This document shows positions 27,601-39,099 of a stretch of 64,000 nt of DNA, one piece after another. Within the stretch, counting starts at the first letter, position 1. The number at the start of each line of letters is the position of its first letter. Under the pieces are notes generated by a model. That model was not told the origin of the DNA and ran no database searches. It saw nothing but the letters and a program-made list of their open reading frames with translations. The DNA is from Pristionchus mayeri (Eukaryota > Nematoda > Chromadorea > Rhabditida > Neodiplogasteridae), in assembly GCA_036245805.1 (NCBI GenBank), contig BTRK01000006.1, positions 54,057,257 to 54,121,256 of the forward strand, in the 5' to 3' direction. A program made the position numbers and the translations under genes.

Positions 27601-30600
27601 AAAATGAATAGCGTTTCTACAACTTTGCTGTTGACAATGATCTTCAAATGATTCATCAAAGCTTAGAGACCGTAAGATACACTAAGGAACTACACTAAGG
27701 AGTATTTTTGGCGCAAGCCACCGTTTCGATAGCCCTGTGAAAACTCTACAATATATGAAAATTACAGCTACATATTGGGGTGTCCGGAAAGTTCGTATAA
27801 TGCTTCGGAAAAAGTCAGTTCGCGATCAAATGCAGTGATTGCGCAATCTGTTTGTCAACAATGTATTGCATCATTCTGACGTTGAGTAGTGAGAGGATTT
27901 AATCAGTCTCCTAGTTGTTACATTGATTCTTGTGATGGACTCCCATGTCTACCTCCGAGCAGTTTTACTTCATTACTACCGTCTTGGCCGATCCGTGAAG
28001 GAGGCCCACTCTGCCCTGGCCCAGTCGGAAGGAGCTGACGCCCCCTCCATACCCTTCTGCTATAAGTGGTTCTCCCGCTTCAAGAAAGGGGAGTTTGGTC
28101 TCGATGATCAGGACGCCCTCCCTCCCTCGATCAGCCTCTCGTTCTCCGCATACTGAAGCGCAAGCCCATGTCCAGTGTGCGTGAGTTGAAGAAGGATACT
28201 GGTACTCCCAGATCAACGGTGTCCGATATCCTCCATCGATCTGGGAAGAAGCCGAAACTCCCACAAGTGATTCCCCATGACCTCTCCCCCGAACAGCTGA
28301 AAAATCGTGTTCAAGTCTGTCGGGAATTACTCCATCGTAGATCCAATCTTCGATGGGTCAATTCCATCATCGCTACAGATGAGAAGTGGATCACGTACGA
28401 TAACCCTGTGAGGAGACTGCAATGGGTGGATGCAGATGAGAAGCCCACGCCCGTCCCGAAGAAGGAAGAGCACGGAAAGAAGGAACTCCTCTGCTTCTTC
28501 TTCTCAGTGCTCGGTCCCATCTACTGGGAGATCCTCGCCCCTGGCACCAGCATCAATGCCGACCTCTTCTCTGAACAACTGGAAGATGTCGCGATCAGAG
28601 TCCCTCCCAGACTCCTGAACCAGGGCAAAATTCTTCTTCTGATGGACAATGCTCGCCCACATCGAGCGAAGATGACCCAGAAGAAAATGGACGAGCTGAA
28701 GATCGAGAGGATTCCCCTATTCCCCGGATCTCTCCCCATGCGACTACCACTGCTTCCGCTCTCTCTCTGAGTTCTGCAAAGGAAAGAAGTTCAAGAATCG
28801 AGATGAAGTTGTGAGGGCTTTCGTGAACTGGGCGGTCTCGAAGAAACCCGCATTCTGGAAGAGAGGAATCGAGACCCTACCCAATCGCTGGAGGGAGGTA
28901 GTGAGAAAGAAGGGGGCATACATTGGCCACTGAGAATTGTAAAGCATTGAATAAAAAATAAAAACAAAAAATTATACGAACTTTCCGGACACCCCAATAT
29001 TTAGAGACCGCAGACGCCGCCCACTTAGAGGGAGAAAGGGTTGCCTCAAAATCTGGCCCGAGCGACTACAATGCGAATTCGCAACCTAAAAATTTGAAAA
29101 AAATATTTTTGTGTAGGGCTGAAGAGCCTCTACAAACGACAGGGTGCCCGTCATGAAAAATCATGTCAGAAATATCTCAAAAGTGTTGATTTATGGTTAA
29201 GAATGCGTTCTATTGGATGATTAGAGTGATTCTGATGTCAATTCTTAACGTGGGCATGGTCTACTCGATTTTCACTGAATGTAGGCATCTATTGACATCG
29301 AAATCATAATTTTAGGAATTTTTTCTGATTTGTAGTTTTATTTTTAAGGTAGCCGAACGCGCACAAATGGGAGTGCAAGGGGACGAAGTCTGAGCGTGCT
29401 GTTGCGCCTTGTCTCTCACCCGGCGTGTGTAGAGAGCGGTTGAAAATACGAAAAGGCGCGTCCGCGTCTCTTTGGTGCCTCTCCTCCGTGGGTAAGGCAC
29501 AACCGGGAAAGGGCGAAGCTATGCCCAAAATTTTTGTGATCTGCATGAGGTCGGAGATGAATAGGCTCCGCCCCCTCACTTCCACTCCCTGTTTGGGGCG
29601 TCCTCTCACTATGGGCCATTCACATTGTTTTCAAGCGATAACATGGGTTAGAGATGAAATTTCGGGAAACGGCAAAAAGTATGACTTTAACAGAGGAAAT
29701 CTGAGAGAACCGAGATACGTCCGTACAAGGAAAACTTAACCTATGCTGAAAATGTGTCCCTAGGGGTACTTTTTGAGGTAGATCACGAAAATCGACCTTA
29801 GGAAGCCGTATCTCTGACCCCTCATTCCCTGTGGCGCGCCTCAACGGCGAGGTCGGTTTTTCTATATTTTGAACGGCTCATCCAAACCCCGTACATATAT
29901 AGTAATTCTGAAAGATCTCGTCGAGATAAGTATTTTTTATGTTGTAAGTGAAGGGCTAGCTCATCCGCGAAAAAAGTTACGGTCATTTGAATGTTCAAAA
30001 TTGATGCCATGAAAAACTGGTGCTCGATAACAATCCAGTTTCATTTTCATTCGATTACTCGTGCAATTTTACCCCTGGGCTCAAATTTAAATGAAAATCG
30101 AATGGGACGTATTCGACGAAATTTTCGAATGAATATGGCGAATTCGAGATTTTTTGGCCGAAAATTACGATTTTTTGCGCCTACAAATTTTCTTACACGA
30201 TTTGGTGAGGAGATATGTGCAAATTCGTTTTCTACGGGTCGAAATACGCCAGAAAAAAATTAACTCGGCTTATTCTGAGATTTTCGATTTTTGGCTCAAA
30301 AACAAGTGATTTTCGATGATCGAAAATCTCAGAAAAAAACGAAAATCTGGCATCAATTTTGAACATTCAAATGACCGTAACTTTTTTCGCGGATGAGCTA
30401 GCCGCGAAACTTACAACATAAAAAATACTTATCTCGACGAGATCTTTCAGAATTACTATATATGTACGGGGTTTGGATGAGCCGTTCAAAATATAGAAAA
30501 ACCGACCTCGCCGTTGAGGCGCGCCACAGGGAATGAGGGGTCAGAGATACGGCTTCCTAAGGTCGATTTTCGTGATTTACCTCAAAAAGTACCTCTAGGG

Positions 30601-33600
30601 ACACATTTTCAGCATAGGTTAAGTTTTCCTTGTACGGACACTGCAAGGAATATCTCAATTCTCTCAGAATTCCTCTGTTAATGATACCCATATGCATTCA
30701 TTGGACATTCAAAATGATTCGAATGAACAAATCGGCAAGGTGCCTTGCGGTCTCTATACATATTTACCTACATTTCTGTGAAAAGTTTCTTGCAATGTGT
30801 GACTGTTAAAATCGAAGTATTTGAATCTCAACGAGGTCGAAATTGGAAATTGAAATTCGACGTATATCGTATTCGACGTAAATTCGATGTATAATTGGAA
30901 ATAGTTCTCACAAAAATTGCTTCCAGATAGGATACACTTTTTTCCTTCCGTTACTGACTCCCTTCAAATGGTCGATGCGATTCCTCTCATATCTAATGCA
31001 TTGCATAAGAGCCCGTTTGCGTAAGAATCGGACAATTGCTGGCCCCGACGAATAATGTCGATTCGCAAAAAAAAAAACACTGACTCTGTCTTTCAACTCG
31101 GTCTTTCAAAAGTCTGAAAGTCAAACAGACAGACAGAGACAGAGGCAGATAAACTCTGTCTTTCAAGGTTATATGGTGACATGCTGATGGCGATATGCAT
31201 ATTCATTTTGCTCAAAAATGAGTTTGATCCTCAGCTGTCGAAATCGGACATTTTCCCGTATCCGGATTCTGGATATAGCTAACATTTAGCGAACATACAT
31301 ACCCGGGCCAAATTTCAAGACGATCACACCTGTCTACTTCATTTTTCACGAAATATTAAAATACATAAAAAAACAACTTTTAGTGCGTGTGTACTCGGCG
31401 AGACCTAGAAAAATATGATCGTCTTGACGGACGAATCCAAATCTTTACTGAAAAGTGCAGTAAAAAATCGCGGTAAGATTTATGCTGTCATTTAATGACT
31501 CTTTTTTTGATGAAACACAGTGTTTTCATAGGCCCTCTCCTTGATCAACCCAGTCTCTCGGCCTCGTGACCTCTTCCCATCCCTCCTCGTCTGCGCCTCA
31601 GCCCCTTCTCCTCTGAACCTATGTACAAGAACTGTCACTAAATGACAGGATAATTCCTACCGCGATGTTTTTTTTTTCAATTTTTAATACAGATTTGGAT
31701 TTCTCTAGTCGTGACGGTCATATTGGTCTAGGTCACTCCGGGTACTTTCAACGCACTAAAAAGTTCATTTAAAAGTATTTCGGGAAAAAAATGAAGTAGG
31801 GCGTGATCGTCCTGAAAGTTTGCTCCGGTATGTAAGATCGCTTAATTTTAGCGATACCCAGAATCCGGATAAGCGAAAATTTCAGATTTCCACGTCACGA
31901 TCTGAGGTCAATCACATTTTTTTTGAGCAAAATGATTATGCCTATTGTCTTGTGTATGCCAGATAACCCCAAAAGACAGTGTTTCAGCGAATCGACATTT
32001 TGGCCGATGCTAGATCTTGCCAGAATTGTCCGATTTTTATTCAAACGTGCACATAAATATTGTATGTTGTATTTTCAGCTCCCCGAAGAATCTTGGATTC
32101 TATTTGTTGACGCTGATGTCGGAGTTGTGAATCCAAACAAGTTAGTTTTCACTCGCTTTTTTGTGACAATTGAACGTTTGTAGATTGATCGAAGATTTTA
32201 TTGAAGAGGAATACGATATTTACCTCTATAATCGATTTTACAACTGGGAAGTGAGCAATTATTTAAAAAATGAGTTATATTGGAAATAAATATCACGCCT
32301 CTCACGAGAGAATCGGGACAAACTGGCTATTTCGATTGACATTCGAATTTTTCGAAATCGCGTTTCTTATGTTTCCTTTTAGTACTTGACGAGGTTAGAC
32401 TATAACTGAAGTTTCAGATTTTTACCTTGTGTTGCAGCTGCAGCAGGCTGCTGCAAATTTCTGAGAATGGACATTCGATTTAGAGGATTTCGATTGTAAA
32501 ATTGATGCTATTTATACACAAAAGTGTTTTTATGATCAAATGAAAGATTTTGGCACATTTCGTTCATTTTTCACTTTTATGACCGTTGCAGCAGAGCCAA
32601 GTCAGGTAGGTTTTTATTTTATATCTTCAACGTAGATTTTTCCCATACTCAAAACTTTCTCAGATTGTAGAGCTTGAAATTCATACATGCATGCCTACAT
32701 ACATGCCTGATTTTTTCCCGAATTTATTTCGACGGTCTTGGTACTTTCCTACTGCGCAGAATAGATCGTAATGGGCTGCACGGCGTACTAGGGGAGAGAT
32801 TGGATTCTAAAGATCGCAATTTCGAGTCCCGGCCATGGAAACCAACATTTTTGCTAACCTATTTGTTGAGTATAATCATGTTTTGTATTGATTCATTACT
32901 CAGAGTTCGTGTATCAAGCGTGCAAAACATCATTTTCCATGGCCGGGACTCGAACCTGCGATCTTTAGTATCCAATCTCTCCCCTATTACGCCGTGCAGC
33001 CCATTACGATCTATTCCGCGCAGTAGGAAAGTACCAAGACCGTCGAAATAAATTCCGGAAAAAATCAGGCATGTACAGAATTTCAAGCTCTACAATCTGA
33101 GAAAGTTTTGAGTGGGGAAAATCTACGTTGAAAATATAAAATAAAAACCTACCTGACTTGGCTCTGCTGCAACGGTCGTAAAAGTGAAAAATGAACGAGA
33201 TGTGCCAAATCTATTATTTGATCATAAACACACTGTTGTGTATAAATTGCAACAATTTTTTTATGCGAAATTCTTTAAATCGAATGTCCATGCTCAGATC
33301 TTTGCAGCAGCCTGCTGCAGCTGCAAGATCTAATATGCTCGAAACAAATTAGTAGGATCTTCTACTACCCCATCCGGAATTAATAAGCAGAAAAACTGGA
33401 ACATTTCATTTTTCAATGTCAATCTGTTGTCCCGATTCTCTCGTGAGAGGCGTGATATAACATCTTACACTATTATCATGTGATGTTATCACGCGCGTCG
33501 CGTAAGAATCGAATAAGCGCTGGCACATTCAATAATAAATGCTCATAAATGCTCTTTCTTCATAAATAAATGCTCTTTCTTCATAAATTCTGAATACATA

Positions 33601-36600
33601 TATTTGCCATTTTGGACATGTTCTCCTTATAACGCGCATGATCGCTTTCAGTCTGAAAGATTTTGCGCAGTAATTATTTTATTTTATTATAATATTATAT
33701 TATATTATAATAATACAGTAGCGGCCATAATTCTATCACATTGAAGTTTTTCAAGCATAGCTTTCCTCAAACTTTTCCGACCCTTACCAAATTTCGGATA
33801 TACACATATTTTATGATTACCAATATAATCATCCATGAGATCGGTGTATCGTTATAGTGTACGGTAGGTCACTGAGAAATCGATAATTCGCGCAAAATCG
33901 GGTTTTCCGGTAAAATGCATGCCAAAAATCGAGAACTTCATTTATCCAATTATGGATTTGTAGGTTCGAAAGGCCATCTTTCGGGCTTTCGAATACAACT
34001 TTTAGATAAATTGTTAATCGATTTTTGGCTTGTGGTAGGTCACTTCAAATTACAGTACTTTTTAGTACATTTTTGGTTGTAACTTTAATTTTAAGGAAGC
34101 AATTGAGCTCAAATGGATAAGATAACATATGCTTATGGTCCCTATTAACATGTGCAAGTTTGGAGTTAACTGGCTTCGATATCGCCAAAATCGTCATATT
34201 TGGTATGCTTAACTTTGACGAGCTGTAAGTCCTGAATATAATTTTTCCGGCACTCAGAAACCGTGTTGGAGATTTTACAATGAATGTCGAACAGATCTGT
34301 AAAATTTGGTATCTATTGGTCACATTTCCCTATAGATATGATACTTTGAATTTTGTAAAATTCGTCAAAAATTGGCCATTTTGGACGAAAATGGTCGAAA
34401 ATGACCACTTATATACCAATATATACCAAATTTCACAGATCTGTTCGACATTCTTCTTAAAATCTCCAACACGGTTTCTGAGTGCCGGAAAAATTCTAGT
34501 CAGGACTTACAGCTCGTCAAAGTTAAGCATACCAAAATTTGACGATTTTGGCGATATCGAAGCCAGTTAACTCAAAACTAGCACATGTTAATAGGGACCA
34601 CCAGCCTATGATATCTTATCAATTTGAGCTCAATTGCTTCTTTAAAATTTAAGTTACAACCAAAAATGTACTAAAAAGTACTGTAATTTGAAGTGACCTA
34701 CCACAAGTCAAAAATCGATTAACAATTTATCTAGAAGTTGTATTCGAAAGCCCGAAAGATGGCCTTTCGAACCTGCTAATCCACAATTGGATAAATATAT
34801 TTCTGCATTTTTGGCATGCATTTAACCGGAAAACGCGATTTTGCGCGAATTATCGATTTCTCAGTGACCTGCCGTACACTATCACGATACACCGATCTCA
34901 TGGATGATTATATTGGTAATCATAAAATATGTGTATATCCGAAATTTGGTGAGGATCGGTAAAGTTTGAGGAAAGGTATGCTTGAAAAACATCAATGTGA
35001 TAGAATTATGGCCGCTACTGTATATTAATAATATTATATATTATATAATAATGATATTATTATAACACACGTCAGAGTGCATGCAATCGAGACCTTCCTT
35101 TGATAAAATATTCAGTGATTCGATCTCTTCGTAATTATCAGGGCAGCTCAAGTACTGACGGATTCCGCGACTTCTCAAAACTGCTTAAAAGCCGGCTCTT
35201 GAAATTTTGAAAATTTGAAAATTCATATGTTGCTTCAAAGTCGAGCGTTAATGTCGTTCGAAAAACAACATGACCAGCTATTCAAGCAGAACTTTGATGT
35301 TGACATTTTTGTGTACAAAAATGTTTCATTTATGAAAAGTGCAAACAATCATGATTTCGTAATAAATTTGTCTCATTTTTTTGTCGTAGTAAAAAAGTGC
35401 ACTTGGATCCAGAGATGTTATCAAAATCGTAATCTACGACGTTATTTACCTCAGAGAAAGTAGGTTCAATTAAAATTTAAGATGTAGTATTCATAGATAT
35501 CAAACGTGCTGGACTTCGAGTTTTCTTGCAAAATAAAAATAAAAATTTCAAATTTCACTTTCTTTAAAATCGCGCAATCCATCAGCATAAAAAATGGACC
35601 TTAGGCAAACCTACCCTGTTAAATACGAATAGATCTGATCACTTGGAATATTTTGTCAAACGCCGCCTGCCATCTTTTAGAAGACGTGGTAAGTTGTTTA
35701 TTTGCAGTTCGCGGCTCAATATCTTTTCAAGAACAATGAACGAGGCAGAGACTGGATTAAGAAATGGGCGGATATGGAATTTTCCGTGAGTTTTTGAAAA
35801 AACTTTAAAAAAAATACCCTAATTCTTACTAAAGTCGTGCTATTTTCTGTGCATACCACTCATTCAATCACTGGGAAAGCTATATCACGTGTTAAAAAAT
35901 CAGCTGTTCGTTTTTACAGTGCTACCTATCACTTTCGAAATCTTCTCTCTAGTGCATCATCCCACCATATTATCGATATTAAAGGAGGAGTAGAGGCAAA
36001 GTAGCAATATCGATAGAAGAAAGTGTAAAAAAGCTTCCACTCTCCAAAGGTCGTAGCTCGAGCTAGGAGGTAGAGGACCATCATTAGCTTAGCTCAGTGG
36101 TAGAGCCGCTGCCACGTGATAGGAAGGTTGCCGATTCGATTCCCGTATTTTGACAAATCTTCCAGTGATTTGAATTCGCGCACTTCCCTGGCCTATCAAG
36201 TATCCATGGCATAAACTTTATTGAGTCGTAACTTTGTTGAGAGTAGAGATATTAAAGTATTTGTTTTAACACTTAGACATTAAGGAGTTAGGTCGTGGTT
36301 ATGAAAGGATCCTATGTTGAACTTTCCCTTTGCTCCTCACTTAAATAGGTTTGAAAAATAACAATGTTCGCGAGAGTATTATTTTCGATTCATCTACTCG
36401 TGATACATTTGTTATATTCCGTCATTAAATATCCGATTGTAGCTACCGAATTCGTTCCACGGGACGGACAATGGAGCGTTGCATATTCTCATGATGCATT
36501 ATCTTGTTCCTACATCAATCACAGGAGAATCGAGGTTCACACGTTTGAGGGACTTAGAGATATATTGAATAATGTAGTGTATGCATTCTTTGATAATTAT

Positions 36601-38480
36601 TAGTATGATTTTTTTACCCAAATTGCGTCATGTTAACATCGTTTGCCATTACAGTATTGGAGAGATGTGTCAAATCATTTGGGAGCAATCTAAAAACTAT
36701 GACGATGTGTTCACGATGCAAGCATGCACTAGAATGGTATTTGTTTGAATAATGTTTTTCTCATTATTTTGGATAAGTTCGATGATGTATTTGTTCAGAT
36801 GATTGGTGAGAGGGACGACTTTCCTGAGCACCATGTCAAGATCTTCCCGAAAGTAAATTTTAATAAAGATATATTTAAAAACTGTTAAGTTATGAGATTT
36901 GTAGATTTGTAGATATTGGGTTAACGCATTAAATTGGTATTGTATTTCGAAATGTTTAATCATTCAGGGCAAAGGATGGGCTCGCGATGCGTGGCTTTTG
37001 AATTCGCGCTGGTCGATGGATGATTTTATGCTGCACTCAATCAAAGAGACGGTCCCACTGATCCGCATAATATTATGTTTTATTCTTTGATGATTCAGAG
37101 ACTTAAACCAGAAGCTGTCGACACGCGAATTTTCCCACCCAACTCGAGGACTGAAAACCCCGAGGATCCTAAAAATATCTACAATTTCATGGTCCCAGAG
37201 ACTGACAGATCCACTGATCCTCTCGCTTTTCCCGTCTTGAACATCACACAATTCGAAGTACTGACAATTAGTGATGACAAAACGGCGCGCACTCTCCTCG
37301 TTTCACACGCTCTCTCACTCTGTCTGACCGGCGACAGAGCGTGTGAAACGAGGAGGGTGCGCGCCGTTTTGGCATCACTACTGACAACTATTGCGTTTAC
37401 TGATCTATTCATTCTTGATTGCAGAACACCCAGCAGTGGACTATGGACGGGCGCCTGCTAATTAACAATTCGTTGCGATCATACATATTCCGAAGATTGA
37501 CTATCGAGAAATGGCAACAGCAGGTGAAATAAATTGAAATCATAAAAAAATAGAATATATCACGCCTCTCATGAGAGAATCGAGCTGAGCTTGGGAATGG
37601 TGAAATTGGTTCTCACCGGTTTTGGTCATCCTAAGGCATGTCTGAGTGATCCCCAAAGTCTTATTGTGCACACATTTTGGAGCTCCCTACGTAGGGTCGG
37701 ATATCGGCATCACTCACTTTGAGAGCTGTTTCCTTGGATACGGTGAAAGACAAAGCAAAATTGACCCCGGAGTGACTCCCACTCATTTTTCGAGCTCTAT
37801 CGATCTATCTAAACCATTTTCTCTAAAACTCATTTTCAACAGTGTTACAGTGTTGGTCATTTTTTTCGAAAATGTACGTAAAGCAGCAGCTCAGTGTCAC
37901 GGTAGGTGCAGCTCAGCGAGAGCTTTCCAACGAGTGGTTTGCCAAAAAAATACGGGCAAGCTGGTGCGAGTTTCGCCATTTTAACTTCGTCTAAATCGTT
38001 TTAACTTTATTTTGAACAGAGATATCAATTGAAAAAAAATATTGTAAATCAATCATTTTTGGCCGCGCTCTTCGAAAAGTGCGGTGTAAAATGATATGGC
38101 CTGTTGAAAATAAAGTTCAAACGATTTAGACGAAGTTAAAATGGCGAAACTCTCCCGTATTTTTTGGCAAACTACTCGTTAAAAGAAGTCTACACAATAA
38201 GACTTCGGGGATCACTCAGACATGCCTTAGGATGACCGACACCGGTCAGAACTAAATTCACGATTTTCCTCCATTCCCATGAAGGCAAATTCAGTTCGAT
38301 TATCTCGTGAAAGGCGTGATATTCGCCCCGGCACGAAGCGCCGGGGCAATTGTGGCCGGCAAACGAGAGATTCTCACAGTCGGAAAGGTTCCTGAGAAGG
38401 CAGAGTATGGACATCCCTTCAAACTCAAATCCAAGTATCCATCTTCTGGGGATCCTCTGCTCGAGCTTAGGAGATGCTAA
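24637..38480 (+). CDS. Gene B: DUF273-family glycosyltransferase-like protein, 15 exons, 409 aa
   Basis: This is a hand-built spliced model. Exons: 24637-24702, 24746-24816, 24861-24932, 25154-25238, 26404-26451, 32079-32140, 32184-32250, 35708-35785, 36443-36534, 36655-36736, 36799-36852, 36968-37051, 37099-37257, 37425-37523, 38370-38480. They total 1230 nt, in frame, ending TAA. Exon 1 starts ATG and encodes a hydrophobic signal-anchor (VFRLILILTLTAAGLLM). Family marks are KFFRRHC (exon 5), LFVDADVGVVNP with a DAD metal-site motif (exon 6), YNRFYNWE, FKNNERGRDW, SFHGTDNGALH (exon 9) and GKGWARDAWL...DDFMLHS (exon 12). The likely role is a Golgi/ER type II sugar transferase of unknown substrate. 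Eight exons match gene A in length to the base. Intron 5 (5.6 kb) contains a mariner and three foldbacks; intron 7 (3.5 kb) contains two foldbacks. The last exon uses a weak acceptor (GAGAG|ATT) and is the least secure. Confidence 0.8.
25283..25795. repeat. Foldback in intron 4 of gene B
   Basis: GCACGGTCTCCTCCCAGACG at the left is mirrored by CGTCTGGGAGGAGACCGTGC at the right; the arms are about 230 bp. A GC-rich block (GGCGCGGCGTGGCGCGGC) near 25311 is partly lost in the right arm. The mirrored ORFs beginning MYFSLN (25367 plus, 25702 minus) are arm copies. Confidence 0.8.
25815..25887. repeat. Heptamer microsatellite (CTCCATT)n
   Basis: About nine to ten tandem copies of CTCCATT are present, starting from a slightly diverged CTCCATA. 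It lies in intron 4 of gene B just past the foldback at 25283. It gives meaningless repeat-peptide ORFs on both strands. Confidence 0.9.
26653..26720. repeat. Short hairpin repeat, intron 5 of gene B
   Basis: CTCTCTTCATTCTGCACACT pairs with AATGTGTGAAATGAAGAGA around CCGACCGGTCG. Same family as 2381-2443. Confidence 0.7.
27077..27430. repeat. Partial ATATCACGCC-family element
   Basis: It starts TATATCACGCCTCTCACC and shares segments in the same order with 37558-37810 (AAAGTCT...CTACG.AGG..., then CACTCATTTTTCGAGCT.TATCGATCTAT). No right arm was found, so it is a truncated or half copy. Confidence 0.55.
27446..27755. repeat. Foldback beside the mariner, intron 5 of gene B
   Basis: AGAGTTTTCACAGGGCTATCG at the left is mirrored by CGATAGCCCTGTGAAAACTCT at the right, with GGCTTGCGCCAAAA inside each arm. 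It is about 310 bp long and lies 20 bp from the mariner. Confidence 0.75.
27775..28997 (+). mobile_element. mariner-family transposon, 1223 bp
   Basis: It has perfect terminal inverted repeats of about 27 bp (outer bases TTGGGGTGTCCGGAAAGTTC) and TA duplications at 27773-27774 and 28998-28999. It encodes one mariner transposase split by frameshifts. It is inserted in intron 5 of gene B, in the same orientation as the gene. Confidence 0.93.
27923..28933 (+). pseudogene. mariner transposase, two frameshifts
   Basis: The N-terminal helix-turn-helix part (27923-28156) is read in one frame. The middle (about 28112-28770) is read in a second frame and carries ATDEKW (first catalytic Asp) and LLMDNARPH (second Asp). 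The C-terminus (about 28712-28933) returns to the first frame with SPDLSPCDYHCF (third Asp, the DD34D position) and ends GAYIGH-stop. The breaks lie near 28100-28140 and 28705-28715. All three acidic residues survive, so this is a recently killed copy. The C-terminal WREVV.KKGAYI is typical of the family. Confidence 0.9.
28998..29687. other. Part of intron 5 of gene B, no feature recognised
   Basis: This is unique-looking sequence between the mariner and the next foldback. The ORFs at 29304-29739 overlap on opposite strands and lack family motifs. Confidence 0.35.
29688..30682. repeat. Foldback, CTAGGGGTAC family, intron 5 of gene B
   Basis: AACAGAGGAAATCTGAGAGA at the left is mirrored by TCTCTCAGAATTCCTCTGTT at the right. 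The inner arms share GTACAAGGAAAACTTAACC, CCTAGGGGTACTTTTT and AACGGCTCATCCAAACCCC with the elements at 10980 and 63845. Confidence 0.8.
31005..32062. repeat. Foldback ending 17 bp before exon 6 of gene B
   Basis: GAGCCCGTTTGCGTAAGAATC at the left edge corresponds to the diverged reverse complement TTTATTCAAACGTGCACAT near 32036-32054. The arms contain CAGATTTGGATT / AATCCAAATCTTTACTG and TCACGCCCTACTTCA-type segments. It is the same family as 14084-14905 in the paralogous gene A. The acceptor of exon 6 (TTTTCAG|CTCCCC) is at 32078. Confidence 0.65.
32291..33457. repeat. ATATCACGCC-family foldback, intron 7 of gene B
   Basis: The termini TATCACGCCTCTCACGAGAG and CTCTCGTGAGAGGCGTGATA are identical to those of 21114-22247, and the element has the same duplicated inverted core (GGCGTACTAGGGGAGAGATTG, TTTCGAGTCCCGGCCATGG). 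It lies 40 bp past the donor of exon 7. Confidence 0.8.
33716..35020. repeat. CAGT-type foldback with TA target duplication, intron 7 of gene B
   Basis: It starts CAGTAGCGGCCATAATTC, ends with the reverse complement (GAATTATGGCCGCTACTG) and is flanked by TA (33714-33715 and 35021-35022). The arms extend about 640 bp with few mismatches. No transposase is present. It has the same architecture as 9719-10971. Confidence 0.85.
36075..36160 (+). other. tRNA-like fragment, intron 8 of gene B
   Basis: TTAGCTCAGTGGTAGAGC is a perfect tRNA A-box/D-arm, and ATTCGATTCCC 45 nt later resembles a B box. The anticodon and T stems do not pair, so this is not a working tRNA. It is more likely a decayed tRNA or tRNA-derived SINE. 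Confidence 0.4.
37272..37380. repeat. Short hairpin repeat, intron 13 of gene B
   Basis: ATGACAAAACGGCGCGCACTC pairs with GGTGCGCGCCGTTTTGGCAT; the inner part CCTCGTTTCACACGCTCTCT matches the short hairpin family. It fills most of a 167-bp intron and sits 14 bp past the donor. Confidence 0.75.
37558..38321. repeat. ATATCACGCC-family foldback, intron 14 of gene B
   Basis: The ends are TATCACGCCTCTCATGAGAG and TTATCTCGTGAAAGGCGTGATA. The arms share AAAGTCTTATTGTG / CACAATAAGACTT and CGTATTTTTTTGGCAAACCACTC-type segments. It is shorter than its relatives and lacks the tRNA-like core. A separate GC hairpin (GCCCCGGCACGAAGCGCCGG, 38325-38347) follows immediately. Confidence 0.75.
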
Positions 38481-39099
38481 ATCCGAAATTTCAAGTCTCT
38501 ATCACAACCGGAATATCCTCAGGCCGACTCCGATTTTTGTCGGTTTCGTGGTGTTCCGGATTTTGCGATGTTGGTCGCGAGCATCGTAGAGATACGTGCT
38601 ATAGCTCATTCGATAGAGTGTACACGGTTGCCCGCCTAGAGACTTTTCAGAATTGTAAAATTCCGTCTGCAAAGGTGCGAAAAAGGGCTCCAAATTTCGA
38701 AATGTTGAGCCCTCTGGCACCACATTTTGGGTTATCCAAGTTCCTACCGCTTTAGAGTAGACTAATATTGACACAGCGCATCCAATGAACTTAATTTTGA
38801 AAGGAGTGGTTTCCCACTGCGGCATGGTTTGTTGGGGCCGAATGGGCAGCTTTTGCGAACTTTCTTAAATACGGCACCGTCGCTTTTCGACGGGATGGAT
38901 CGTAGCATCCAAAATCGACGAATTATGACGGGAAGGAGGACAAAACAATTTTCTCAACATATTTTGCCCACCAGCAATAGTAAAAAAAGCCCGTAGTTTT
39001 GCTAGTTCTATCCCATCTCTATCGTTTTAAGGGTTGAAAGCAGAAGCCGGTAATCACGAAAACAAATATATCGCTCCGCGTCAATAAAAGTCCCGAGAT
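38481..39099. other. Gene-free stretch after gene B
   Basis: No domain-bearing ORF was recognised; the overlapping ORFs on both strands lack family motifs. Confidence 0.35.

Noticed and set aside
28311..28739. Minus-strand ORFs in the mariner
   Set aside because: Antisense shadows of the transposase reading frame.
36075..36160. Possible tRNA gene
   Set aside because: The A box is perfect but the anticodon and T arms do not pair and there is no valid acceptor stem. It is kept only as a tRNA-like fragment.
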